DNA from: Stramonita haemastoma | Taxonomy: Eukaryota > Mollusca > Gastropoda > Neogastropoda > Muricidae | NCBI GenBank assembly: GCA_030674155.1 | Contig: CM060318.1 | Coordinates: forward strand, 85,856,865-85,920,864 | Length of the DNA stretch: 64,000 nt | Direction of reading: 5' to 3' | In this document: in pieces, positions 10,975 through 22,558 of the stretch | Numbering within the stretch: the first letter of the stretch is position 1 | Layout of the letters: every line of letters begins with the position of its first letter | Notes under the pieces: generated by a model | Seen by the model: only the letters and a program-made list of their open reading frames with translations | What the model was told of the DNA's origin: nothing | The model's database searches: none | Translations under genes and position numbers: made by a program

Positions 10975-11277
10975 TATCCCTGATAAGGGCAGTCTGTCCC
11001 GAGCCTAAGGCTCATCAGGCCGGTGCTTATCCCGGTTTCTGTGGCGCTAAGCGACTGAGAGTCATAGACTCCCCCCTGGATAGGACGCCAGTCTATCGCA
11101 GGGTTAACCCCCCAACACAAGGTTGGTACCCCTTTTACACCTGGGTGGGGTGAGAAAATAGCCGTAAAGTGCCTTTTCCAAGGGCACAACGCCATAGTCG
11201 AAAGCTGGGATCGAACCCGCAACCTTTAGATTACGAGTCCAACGCCCTAACCACTCGACTACCGCGGCGGCTGATAA
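10975..11277 (-). repeat. tRNA-Thr-derived SINE
   Basis: On the minus strand the head begins GCCGCGGTAGTCGAGTGGTT, has a TTGGACTCGTAATCTAA anticodon arm (CGT, threonine) and the B box GGTTCGATCC. The body contains a conserved stretch with CCCACCCAGGTGTAAAAGGG and GACTGGCGTCCTATCC and ends in CTTATCAGGG. The head keeps a nearly complete tRNA fold, but it runs into the body instead of closing the acceptor stem. The central region resembles conserved SINE domains known across invertebrates. Confidence 0.8.
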
Positions 11278-11309
11278 GGGCAGGGACTGGATTAATTTTC
11301 TTTTTTAAA

Positions 11310-12740
11310 AGCACATGAGTGCCGCATTCTTCAAACCGAATGGCATTTGTAGGTCCCCCACAATCCAAATGGCGTTATGATTGCTGTTTTAGGAATGGAC
11401 AATGGTGCCATGGGAATCTGATGGTAGCCTCTGACCAGATCAGTCTTGGAGAAGATGATGCACTCTGAGAGACAGCTGTTGAAGTCTTGAATATGGGACA
11501 AGGGGTACCAGTCATCCTTGGTCCCAGCGTTGAGTTGTATGTGGTCACCACAGGGTCACCATTGGCCATCTGGTTTGGGAACCACCTGGAATGATGAGGA
11601 CTAAGGTGAATCAGACTGATGGAGGATGCCCATCCTGAAGAACTCAGCCTCGGCAGCAGCCAACTTTTCCAGGTTTAGGCTTCGTGCACGATTGTGGACA
11701 TGTGGGCCATGTGTCCTGACATGACATTCCACACCATGTTTGTTGACAGTGGAGTCAAACTGGGGCATAAGTAACTCTGGAAATTGTTCGAGAAGTTCAG
11801 AGTGTGCAACGTTTGGATGAAGTGAGAGACCTGAAAGTGCCAGGGGAATCACTGCTTTTGAGGGAAACACAAGACTTGTCCATAGACAGGAGTTGCTTGC
11901 CCTTGATTTCAATGACCAGTTCATGAGCAGCAAAAAAATCTGCACCAAGAATTGGACGTGTAACATCAACCAGGTAAAAGTCGTGGGTGAAGGCTTGTTT
12001 GGACTTTATTTATTTCCAAAGTGATGCTACTTTTACCCTGGACTTGATGGATGTGCCATTGGCAGTAGGAAGTGGAATGGAAGGTGAATTTGTCTTACAT
12101 TCCTGGGTTGTGGCTCGATACATTAACACATCAGCATCAGTGTCAATCAAGAATGATTGTACCTTGTACACGTTCTTAACTGAGAACGTGTTTGAATTCA
12201 AAACTATCACGTTTGGCGGACAGCATTGTCGTTTCCTGAAGACAACGTGCCTTGCTTGCTTTTGGGGATCAAAGAGGAACATTTGCAGCCAGACTGACAA
12301 CGATGGGCATCTGGTCCAAAACATTGATGGTAGAAACTCACACACAGAGTCAGTTGTGTCCTGTTGTGAAGGAGGACCCCGTCGTTTGACTGTCTGGAGG
12401 GAATTAGAGACAGTCTCTTCTGAGGCTGCATCCTGTTCATGGGAGCTGGTGTTGGGGATGTGGAGATCTGCTGTACACCTGCAGCTCATCATTCCCAAAT
12501 CCCGTCTGCTGTTTCAGTGATTTCACCTGTGTCCGCGATGCCATGTCCAGCTAAAATGCTGTTGATGTAGGAGAGAAGGTTCACGAGAAACAAAGCATGT
12601 TTCACTGTTTTGGGGTCATCATTGAGAGTGTTTATTGTTCACATGAGGGCAGTTGGGCATTTGTCACAAAGGTAATTGAAGCTCAAGAGTTCAGTGTCTT
12701 TTTGGGCCTGAGATTTGCCAACAGTTTTGATCAAGACTTT
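11310..12740 (-). pseudogene. Ty3/gypsy gag-protease-RT remnant
   Basis: Minus-strand, broken copy of an LTR-retrotransposon polyprotein. In order: a gag segment near 12600 (FLVNLLSYINSILAGHG), a Cys/His knuckle CFYHQCFGPDAHRCQSGC (about 12340), a protease-like FLIDTDAD (catalytic Asp-Thr) near 12150 with TNSPSIPLPTANGTSIK, the inter-domain SELLEQFPELLMPQFDS, then an RT start with LNLEKLAAAEAEF and SDSP. It ends abruptly near MPFGLKN (11320-11345). Several frameshifts separate the parts. No LTRs or target duplication are seen. Confidence 0.8.
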
Positions 12741-12794
12741 CTTCAAACCTCCTACTTGTTCACATGGTTGGTTGGTGTCTTAGTCTTAACGTGA

Positions 12795-13600
12795 ACGTGC
12801 TGCTACAATCCTCCTTCTCCATTTGCTGTGCTCTTCCCTGGCTCTGCTGACTTCATGGATACTCATGCCACAGGACTTTTTGAAGTTACAAATAAAAGAA
12901 GCTGGTGGTCTGCTTTTCTTTTTTTCTTTTCTCCTCGGTCTTGCCTGGAAAGACAGTCTTCATGAGGTCCATATCTTGGTTTTGTAGCCGTGGCCTACAT
13001 ACCTTAGTTTCCTTTCATTTATTGAAGTAAGAAGTTTTTTGTTGTTGTTGTTGTTCCCAGTTCATATAATTTGCTTTCATTTGTTCTTTATTTGTCTAAC
13101 TGACTCTGAGCAGCCTTATAGAAAACAACATCTCAGTTGCTTCATTCTTTTTTTCATCTTTTTTTCTTTGTTTCGGGGGGGGGGGGGGGGGGGGATTTAC
13201 AGCCATGTAGCATGACAGGCTATATTATGCATTTCATTATTTTCATTTCCAGTAGGTAAGGAATGCTGCGATCTTTCTAGATGTTATTTAATTGGATCAT
13301 TCTACCTTTAGCCATGCCTAATCGTGTCTTCATGTCCTTGGTAGCCTACATGATCTGTGATCTGTTTTGACTGAGCCAAGATATTTAAAGTCTTTGACAT
13401 TTTCTAGAGGAGTTTTGTCAATCTTTATTTTATGCTCTGTTTGGCAGCTGGTTCTGGCAACATGCAGCACTTGCCTTTGCTTGGCATTGAGCTGGAGACC
13501 TGTTGTTCTTCTTCCTGTTGCATCTACTCTCTGTAATGCACCCACCCTTCTGTACCAGTGTGAAAACGCTGGACCTTGACTGTTCAACTGATAAAAGAAA
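12795..13600 (-). pseudogene. RTE-like LINE remnant
   Basis: Minus strand: KIKIDKTPLENVKDFKYLGS (RT connection region, about 13420), MKTRLGMAKGRMIQLNNI, YLLEMKIMKCII with stops, then further along RKLRYVGHGYKTKIW and the C-terminal region. Stops and frame changes are frequent. A run of about 17 G (13177-13193) interrupts it. Confidence 0.65.
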
Positions 13601-14039
13601 ATTTAGCTTTTGAAAAAAAATCACCAGGCAGGTTTCTCTACATATCCTGTAAAGTTGACCCCTAAATCATCATTATCCTCGATATAAAAGAATAAAAGAA
13701 AAAAAGGTCAGTGCCGCAATACTGGGCCAGGGTTCGTTCTGGCTGTTGTAAAGAGGAGGAGGAAGCTGGCGCTGTTTGGTCACTTTGTATGTGACAGCTG
13801 TCCTGCAAACACTCAGTCGGGGTATACTGGATGAAGGGAGGTGTACGGGCAAACCGATGAAAAACTGAATAAATAACATCAAAGATAGGACCGGACTGGA
13901 CATGAATGTGTCGCTGCAAAAGGCTGAAGACAGGCCTAGATCAGCCTGGAGAAAACTGTCGACAAACGCATCCCGTATGAACCCTGGACAAACAACTTGG
14001 TCAAGGGATTTGATGATGATGATAAATATCATGTTGGTG
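13601..14039. other. No supported gene
   Basis: A short SINE-like tail (GATATAAAAGAATAAAAG) at about 13680-13700. Minus-strand ORFs 13662-13919 and 13673-14074 overlap in different frames and have no recognised motif. Confidence 0.3.
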
Positions 14040-14345
14040 TTGGTGGATCGGTGGTTGAGAGGCAATGCGCCCAACTAGAAAGTTAGGACTGCAGGTTTGA
14101 TGGAATCCAGACTTTTTGCCCATTCACTAGACCTTGAGTAGTCGTCTAGGTACTAGTCTTTCGGAGAAGACGATAAACTGAGGTTTTGTGTGCAAATTCA
14201 CGTGGTGACAGGATTAAAAAAAAAGGGCTATGCCACTCTTACGGAAACTAGCTCTCCCTGGGATGAGCCCCGGAATTTCATGCAGAGAAATCTGCTGACT
14301 GACAGTGGTATACACTACACTACACTACACTACTCTACACTTCAC
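14040..14345 (+). repeat. tRNA-derived SINE, second family
   Basis: The head ATCGGTGGTTGAGAGGC (A box) and AGGTTTGATGGAATCC (B-box region) leads into CTAGTCTTTCGGAGAAGACG, CTCTTACGGAAACTAGCTC and GGAATTTCATGCAGAGAAAT, ending in (ACACT)n. The same body is found inverted at 55352-55625, and a fragment at 58337. Confidence 0.75.
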
Positions 14346-14518
14346 TACACTACAACACAACATAACAATACAAGACAATACAAAACAATTTTGCCATGTC
14401 TGATGAAACCCGGTAGTTTTGTTTGCGCAGTTGTTGCAGTGGGGCTGGGCATAGCTGGAAAAAAGTTTTTGTTTGCGTCGTAGTTGATATTTGGTCAAAG
14501 AGATCCTACCTCAATCAT

Positions 14519-14812
14519 AATGACCCCGGTTCGAGTCCGGTCGAGGAGATTTTTTTCATGGAGTTAACATCAGTGCTGACTCCACTCTCCCCCAAAATCC
14601 TTCGGATGAGACTTTAAACCGAGGCCCCGTGTGCGAACGCACGCAGAACATCTTGCGCACACGTTAAATCCTGTTCCGCTTTTCGTAAGAGTAGGTAGGC
14701 CATCGTGTGCCGGTGGGAACAGATGACAATATTTACAAAACTGCAGACACACGGGGACCAGATGAAAAAAAGCACATGACTGCTTATTCTGTTATATAAA
14801 ATAATAATAATA

Positions 14813-14846
<34 letters not shown>
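14519..14846 (+). repeat. tRNA-derived SINE, family A, with (ATA)n tail
   Basis: Starts at the B box (GGTTCGAGTCC), then the complete body and tail, followed by an (AAT)n tract from about 14802 to 14846. Confidence 0.85.
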
Positions 14847-14847
<1 letters not shown>

Positions 14848-15766
14848 TATAATAAATAAAAGGATATCCAAATGATGCTTATAGGCCTAGTTATACTGCT
14901 TCGCCCGGGAATTGGATTCAGCAGGTGATGTCGACCATTGAACAAAATCATGTAAATGTTGAAAAAGACCTTCTCAAGCATTCTTCCCAGTAGGTCAGCC
15001 CATGCAAATAGTCTTAGAACCCATTTTGATACGTGATCGCAGGACTTTAGGTTTTATTCTGACCTTATAGGCCCCTATCGGTAATAAGACGTGTAGGGTC
15101 TATTCCAACCCTGACATAGATGCAGTGCCAAGCGTCCAAAAAGTAAGAAATTGATTGATGATTTTTGTGATTAGGTGTCTCGAAAACCACTTACCACAAA
15201 TTGATTTCAAGTAACTTATGAGTCCATACTGTTTTTGTGACAAATTTCGTTTATTGAGCCCGTTTTGTGTGGAAAATGTGGTCGTGTACACTGTACTGAT
15301 CGTCGACTGGAACATTATTCTGATTTTGTAGCCGGTTTGCTGTGTTCCTGTAGGTGCCGAGTGGTTTAGCCGTTTTCTTCCCATTCCTGTTGGGGACACC
15401 GATTGTACAAGTGTAGTTTTTGATGTTCTGTGTGGTCATAAACTTTATTTAGACTTCAATGTTAGTGCAGATTGCATTTTTTTTAGCTTGATCTTTATCC
15501 ATATCATCAGGAGGAACAATTACTATGGCACTATAGTGTAGTGAGAATATTACTATTAATTATATTACTAGTACAGTACACAATATTAGTTTAAAAAACC
15601 CACAACATCTTTCTAGGCTAATAGTTTAGTGTAAAAGTATTACTATGCCTAGTACTATGATTGGTGCTGTAGAAGACCTAGAAGAATACCCATACACATC
15701 TGAAGATATGGTAATTCATAATTCAGGCACTCAATGGGGTTAATATATATATATATATATATACTA
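14847..15766. other. No supported gene
   Basis: AT-rich, unique-looking sequence with an (AT)n run at about 15742-15762. Minus-strand ORFs at 15100-15439 have no recognised content. Confidence 0.3.
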
Positions 15767-15779
15767 ATATAGGCCATAT

Positions 15780-18239
15780 CACTCACTCACTCACTCAGTC
15801 CCATGTCCCAAAGGACGTAGGGGGGACATGAGAGAAGACGCAACAGAGATCTTTTTCCATGCTTCACGATCCTGTGTGGCTAGTAGGACTAGGAGGTGTT
15901 GTAGGGGTTGGGCGGTCCAGTCTTTGATGTTGTCAACCCATGATTTCTTTTGGCGGCCTCTTCTTCTCTTGCCCTCGACTGTTCCTTGCAGGATGGTTTT
16001 TGCTAGGGTGTTGTGTCTTGTGGTGTGACCAAACCACATCAGCTTTCTCCTCTTTATGGTGGAGAGCAAAGGCTCTTGGGGGCCACACGCTTTTTGATTT
16101 CTTCTTTCACATAGTTATTGGTCTTGTGTTCTTTGTATGATATTTTGAGAAGTCTTCTGTGGCACTTGTTCTTGAATGCTTGGATTCTCCTCTCTAACTC
16201 TGCTGTCAGAGTCCATGATTCACAGCCATATATAGGAGGATAGATATCACGAGGGATTTGTAAAGGTGGTATTTGGTGCCGAAGCTGATGTTGTTGCTTC
16301 TGATGATCTTCTCGAGTCTGACTAGAGCAGATGTTGCTGTTGCAATGCGAGCTTTCACTTCATTGTTTGATGTGCCATCTTTTGTTAGGATGGAGCCTAA
16401 GTATTTGAATTGGCTCACCTCTTCTAGTGTTTCTCCATTCATCTTTATTTCCGTGATGTCATTACTTGCGCTGTTGACCATGATCTTTGATTTCTCTGTA
16501 CTGACCTCCATGCCGTATGTGCTCACTCGATCTGTTAAATTGTCTGTGAGGATTTGCAGTTCTTGTTTGCTGCTGCCCATGAGGTCAATGTCATCTGCAA
16601 ATCTGAGGTTGCAAAGGGGTCTTCCACCAATGGAGATGGAAGTGTGGTGGTTTTGCAGTGTCTCTGTCATGATGTTTTCGAGGAAGAGGTTGAAGAGTAC
16701 AGGTGAGAGAAGGCAGCCCTGGCGAACCCCAACCGTGGTCTTGAAGAACTCGCCCACGTGGTTGTTCATGAAAACTGCACTTTTTGCGTTCTCGTACAGA
16801 GCCTTGATGACTTCAATTAGGCAGCTGTCAATGTTGAAGTGCCTGAGTACTTGCCAGAGGCCGTCATGCCATACCCTGTCAAAGGCCTTTTTGAAGTCTA
16901 TGAAATTGTGGTACAAGTCTTTTTGGTGTTGGAGATGCTTCTCTATCAGAATTCTCAGATTGAAAATTTGTTCCATTGTGCTGCGTTTTGGTCTAAAGCC
17001 CGCTTGTTCTTCTGCCAGGAGTTTTTCTGCTTGATTTTTCAGTCTGTTGAGGACTACCTGCAGCATGATCTTGCTAGGATGACTTATGAGACTGATGGTT
17101 CTGTAGTTCTGGCATTTCTTGAGGTTTCCTTTCTTTGGCAGGGGTATTACAAGAGACTGTGTCCATTCTTTTGGCCATTCTTTGGTGTCGTGGATCTTCT
17201 GACAAAGTTCTGTGAATCGCCTTGCTGTTTCATTCCCTCCATTTTTTATGAGTTCAGCTGGGATGTTATCAATTCCAGGGGACTTCCCCTTCTTCAATTG
17301 TTTAATAGCTGCATCTACTTCACACCTTAGTATTGGTGGGTCTTTATCTTGGTGTTCAGGGGGTTTGTCAGAAAACTATGTTGGTATCTGGGCGTAGTGG
17401 GTAGTTGTACAATCCCTCACAGTATTCTGTCCAGCGTTGGAGGATGGCATTGTTTTCCGTTAAAAGATTTCCTTCTTTGTCTTCAATAACAGAGGCTTTA
17501 GGCTGTGTGGTTTTTGTCAGTGCTTTCAAAGTGTCGTAAGCTGTTTTGCTGTTTCCCTTGGTCATTCCAGCTTCGATGTTGTTGCATTGTTCTTCTATCC
17601 ACCCTTCTTTGGCTTCTCTCATCTTTTTCCTCACTTCTCTGTGGCTATCCATGTACTTCTTGTAAGCTTCTTGACTTGTGAACTTTTGTTTCTTAAGTTC
17701 TCTTCTTTTGTCGCAGAGGTCAAGAACCTCATTTGTCACCCAGGGTTGTTTCTTTGTTCTGCTTCTTCCTAATGTTTCTTCTGCTGCTGTCGTTAGCACT
17801 TCTTTGATGTTGTTGGCCAATGTGTCCACATCATTGTCGATGGCTGTGAGTGCGGCGAACTTTCCTCCTATGTTGGCTTGGAAGATCTCTACCACTGTTG
17901 GGTCTTTGAGTTTTTCCAGGTCGAATCTTATGCATGGGCTTTTTGGCTGTTGTTTTGCTTTCAGTTTCAGTCTGATGGTGGTAAGTACAAGGTCGTGGTC
18001 ACTGCCAATGTCAGCTCCTGGGAATGTTCTTGTGTTTGCCTTGTTTATGCTGGATTTGAATCTTTGGGGTGACAGAATGTAATCAATTTGATTATGAATC
18101 AGACCATTTGGTGAGTGCCAGGTTGATGTTCTGGATGGCTTGTGAGGGTGGAGTGTGTTAGCCAAAGTAAGTTTGTGCTTCTTGCGAATTCCAGCAGCCG
18201 CTGTCCTCTGTCATTTGTTTCTCTGACCTCTGATCTCTG
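15780..18239 (-). mobile_element. 5'-truncated RTE-like LINE with target duplication
   Basis: Minus strand. At 18165-17368: the endonuclease C-terminus (SDHDLVLTTI motif) and the linker (QPWVTNEVLDLCDKRREL). After a frameshift near 17300, at 17297-16206: the RT, with AELIKNGG, IPLPKKGN, AGFRPKRSTMEQIF, FIDFKKAFDRVWH, GVRQGCLLSP and the catalytic RFADDIDL. At 16069-15791: the C-terminal GKRRRGRQKKSWVDNIKDWT. The 3' end is a (TGAG)n tail. The flanks carry a 13-bp duplication, ATATAGGCCATAT, at 15767-15779 and 18240-18252. The catalytic Asp pair is intact but frameshifts near 17300 and 16200 inactivate it. Confidence 0.9.
16206..17297 (-). pseudogene. RTE-like reverse transcriptase ORF, intact segment
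   Basis: 363 codons without a stop, covering fingers, palm and thumb of a LINE reverse transcriptase. The catalytic residues are visible as FADD (about residue 232) and the first Asp in FIDFKKAFD (about residue 138). It is part of the element at 15780-18239. The copy seems fairly young because so much frame survives. Confidence 0.88.
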
Positions 18240-18260
18240 ATATAGGCCATATATATATAA

Positions 18261-20136
18261 GTCATTCTTTGCTTTTGATCACTAAAAGAGGTCCTAGGAC
18301 CTCAAATTTCAAAATCATTGGATGGATTTTAAAGTGGGCAGTTTAAGTACATCAAGGAAAGGAGAATTAGCTGCAGAAGAAATAAAATTGATGGCATAAC
18401 CCGCTTTTCTGTTATTTCTCATGGAAGGTGATGGGTGTCAAAATGTAACCGTGTTACACTGCTACACCAATTTATCCATAATGTCTCTGATTTTAATGAA
18501 ATGACAATATACATGGGCTTACCTGTTAGTAATACATGTTAGTAGTACTGACAAGCAAGATTTACGATATTGGAGGTTTATGTGCATTTTCAGCTAATGA
18601 AGATTTTTGCGACACCGTAACACAGTTGCACCTTAACCAAAACAGTTTTTTAAAAAGAGTTGTAAAATAGAATATTTACTATTACCATGTTATATATTTG
18701 TTTACTAGCTTTTTAAGTAAAATGCACAGTGCTAAAAGTACTGAGAACAATTTTGCAGTAAATAAATTAAAATAAACTTAAAACATAACTGTGTTACACA
18801 AGACACGAACACAGAAACAAAGAGCACAACATCAAGGAAACCTTGATAATTTTATTGAAACAGTTAACTTGTCTCATTCTTTTGCTCACAAAGGCTTTTA
18901 ACTCATTCAGGCACCTCAAGTCAAAGTTTCAATGTTTAATTCAACTGTTAGAAGGTTGTTGTTTTTGTTTTTTATTCTAAAATAAATGATCTGATGCACT
19001 GCGTTTCACGCTACACAACGAAGCACCAGGAATTTGTGTCAGTTGCTCAGCACTGCTGATATAATTTTTCTTACTCATTTCATGTTTCATATTCATAAAA
19101 CAGGTGTTACTCTCAAATAACAAAAAACAAAACAAAAAATGCATTGCATCATGGAAAAAAAGTATGATATTCAACAAACTGAAACTGCGTTACATGTGAC
19201 ACTGCACGGAATCAAAGTTTTTTCAAACATGTGGACAAATCTTCCTTCACTTCACATCATAAAGTGAATATAAGTTATTAAGAAACATTATTCATGCTGG
19301 TAATTGCTATTAAGTTGGATTACATGCTGATTTTTACTAGAAGTTGACAATTGACCCCTGACCCGTAACTGCGTTACGCTATGAAAATGAGTGTGACACG
19401 ATACAAACTATTAAGTCATTCTCGCCTCCTTCTGGGAATTTCTGCTTGAAATGTCATGAGTCCATGCTGTCTGGTGGATAAATTTAGCAGACATTCACTG
19501 GCGATTGTTGCTGGTGTCATTTGCCAAGTACAGGATTTTGAAAATTCAGGCAAAACTGTGTTACATTTCGACACGAAAACTTCAAAATTGTATCGAGGAT
19601 GTGTTTAAACATTCTTATGTTAATAAATGCCTTTAATCATCTCATTATGATGACCTTTAAGCATTTCCATGACCATCTTTAGCCAAGTGATCACTACGGC
19701 AAAGCAGACGATCCAAAGTTTTCATCGGGCTCTGTTACGCGACTCGTAACGCAGTAACGGCTTACTTTGGACGTCAAAATATAAAGTTGAAAAGTTAAAT
19801 GCAATATTTTTGTACAGGATAATGTTGAACAATGTATTCTTTTGTTAGTAAAAAACAAAATATAAGGTTTATTTGCACTGAAGACTTGTAAACTGCTTAT
19901 GTTGAACACTGCATATGCCTGTCCCCTTTTCAGGGGCTATTTTTGGATTGTTTTTTCCCATTCGATTGCAAATTCTCAAAAACAGGCCAAACTTACAAAT
20001 ATCCCTTGATACTGTAATTTCTTTAACCATATTAGGATGTTTTTATTCATATTGCATTGAAAAGAAACAACTCTTATGAAAATAAAATCCATCTATTGTA
20101 GATCACCCCAAATAGTGACCAAGAGCAAAGAATGAC
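18261..20136. mobile_element. Non-coding DNA transposon-like element with 24-bp inverted ends
   Basis: The left end GTCATTCTTTGCTTTTGATC plus ACTA matches the right end (20113-20136, reverse complement GTCATTCTTTGCTCTTGGTC plus ACTA) at 22 of 24 positions. Both ends abut AT dinucleotide runs. Inside there is no ORF of note; instead the word CTG(C/T)GTTACA, or its complement, recurs about seven times between 18450 and 19760. A 16-bp palindrome, GAGGTCCTAGGACCTC, sits at about 18287. The superfamily is unknown. Confidence 0.6.
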
Positions 20137-20149
20137 TCATATATATATT

Positions 20150-20320
20150 TCTTGCGCACACATTAAATCCTGTTCCGCTTTTCATAAGAGTAGGCCATTG
20201 TGTGCCGATTGTGTGCCGGTGGGAACAGATGACATTTACAAAACTGCATACCTATGGGGACTGGATGAAATAAAGCACATGAGATGATGGGTGCTTTCAT
20301 TATCAATATAAAAGAATAAA
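20150..20320 (+). repeat. SINE family A, truncated
   Basis: Begins inside the body at CTTGCGCACACATTAAATCC and runs to the AAAGAATAAA tail. It starts directly after the element at 18261-20136. Confidence 0.8.
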
Positions 20321-20369
20321 AAAAAAAAAACAAACACAGAGGGAGTCATGCACTTTTTACTCTGTCACT

Positions 20370-20740
<371 letters not shown>

Positions 20741-20779
20741 CAAATGCACTCATGCACACTATGTTAATGTAACAGTTGT

Positions 20780-20807
20780 ACACACACATACACACACACA
20801 CACACAC

Positions 20808-20905
<98 letters not shown>

Positions 20906-20926
20906 AGTGACACACTCACACACACA

Positions 20927-20967
<41 letters not shown>
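20780..20967. repeat. (CA)n microsatellite
   Basis: Long CA tract with GTGACA interruptions. All ORFs across it are artefacts. Confidence 0.97.
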
Positions 20968-20970
<3 letters not shown>

Positions 20971-21206
20971 TACAATAAATTAACTACATGAGAAGAGAAG
21001 AAATGCTTTAGAAATGAGTATGACACAGCATAAAAGTTTTAAAATGTCATGGAAGGGGGAGAGGAGATGAAAGGTCAGAGGCACACAATTCTCACAAGTA
21101 GTAATGTACACTAAAACTGAAATTCTTAGCAACCACACTACCGAAAAGTACCTTGCCAACATAGAGAGAGAGAGAGAGATTGGATTTATTCTAGAGAGAG
21201 AGAGAG

Positions 21207-21502
21207 ATTGGATTTATTCTTTTATATCGAGGATAATGGAATAAGCACTCTTGTGCTTTTATACGTCCAGTCCCCATGTGTATGTAGTTTTGTAAATGTC
21301 ATCTGTTCCTACCGGCACACGATGGCCTACTCTTACGAAAAGCGGAACAGGATTTAACGTGTGCGCAAGATATTCTGCGTGCGTCCACACACGGAGCCTC
21401 GGTTTAAAGTCTCATCCGAAGGACTTTTGGGGAGAGTGGAGTCAGCGCTGATGTTAACTCCAGGAGAAAAATCTCCACGACCGGACTCGAACCCGGGTTG
21501 TC

Positions 21503-21546
<44 letters not shown>
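21207..21546 (-). repeat. SINE family A and flanking (GA)n
   Basis: Reverse copy including the B-box end (GGACTCGAACCCGGG on the plus strand), followed by a GA tract and a poly-G run to about 21558. Confidence 0.85.
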
Positions 21547-21556
<10 letters not shown>

Positions 21557-21558
21557 GG

Positions 21559-21760
21559 TATATCTCAAGAGATCTTGAGTCGTTTTGTAATCAGCAGCTT
21601 GTACGCAAAGCAACAGCCATTTTGGCCGATTCCTCCCACGCTCTGATTTCAGAATTTCAATTGTTGCCTTCAGGACGTCGTTTTCAATGCCACAACAGCA
21701 AAACAAACAGAAAAAGGAATTCCTTTGTGCCAGTAGCTATCCGAGTTCTAAACTCATAAC
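21559..21760 (+). pseudogene. CR1/Jockey-like LINE C-terminal fragment
   Basis: Reads LESFCNQQLVRKATAILADS then SHALISEFQLLPSGRRFQCH and SFVPVAIRVLN, the C-terminal end of a LINE ORF2. It aligns with the end of the remnant at 1916-3077 (ARQIVTDGTHVLAKNFELLP). Its probable tail is the CTTGACTTGACTT repeat near 22490-22520, in which case the 3' UTR spans 21760-22520 and contains a GT microsatellite (22122-22173). Confidence 0.65.
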
Positions 21761-22124
21761 AACACTGACTGAGGTTGTTTGTTTTTGTTTTTTAATTTGC
21801 TTTTTGTTTGTTTGTTTGTTTTTTTTAAACTTCTCTGAATTACTTACCTGACTGCCACTGTTATGTATGTAGCCAATGCATACAGGCGACTGAGGCGTGC
21901 ACATACATGCATATGTACCCATAAAATAAGTATGTCTTATTTTTGGCTTTATTGATTTTTTGAATTGCTTGTTAATTCATATGTCTTTCTACCAATTGTG
22001 TGTGTGTGTTGGGGGGTATGTGGACGGGTGGGTGTGGACGGTGTGTATGTGTAAGGGGGAGTGTGTGTGTGTATGTGTGAGTGTGGGGGCGGGTGGGTGT
22101 GGATTGTGTGGGGAGGGGGGGGAG

Positions 22125-22180
<56 letters not shown>

Positions 22181-22558
22181 CACGTGCATGCATGTTTACG
22201 TGCGGGTGTGAACGCGTGCGTATAATGTGTAAATAAATTAATGGTGATCATATGTCTTTTCTAGTCAATGGTTTTTTAAGAACATTGTATCTAAACATTG
22301 GTGTGTGTGTATGCGTGTGTGTGCGAGCGAGCGCGCATAGAGTATGAGTGTTTGTGACATTTTTATTTGAAGTTATATAATGTTTGAACAGTATGAAATG
22401 TAGCTATTTCATGTGTTTGATTATGATATGTACCAATATGCTAGTCAGTATTGACATTGTAATTGCACTTCAGGGATGATTAAAGTGTTTTTGACTTGAC
22501 TTGACTTTGACTTGACTTGATTGTGAAATCATCATGTTCTTTACTTCTGTGTTCCCAG

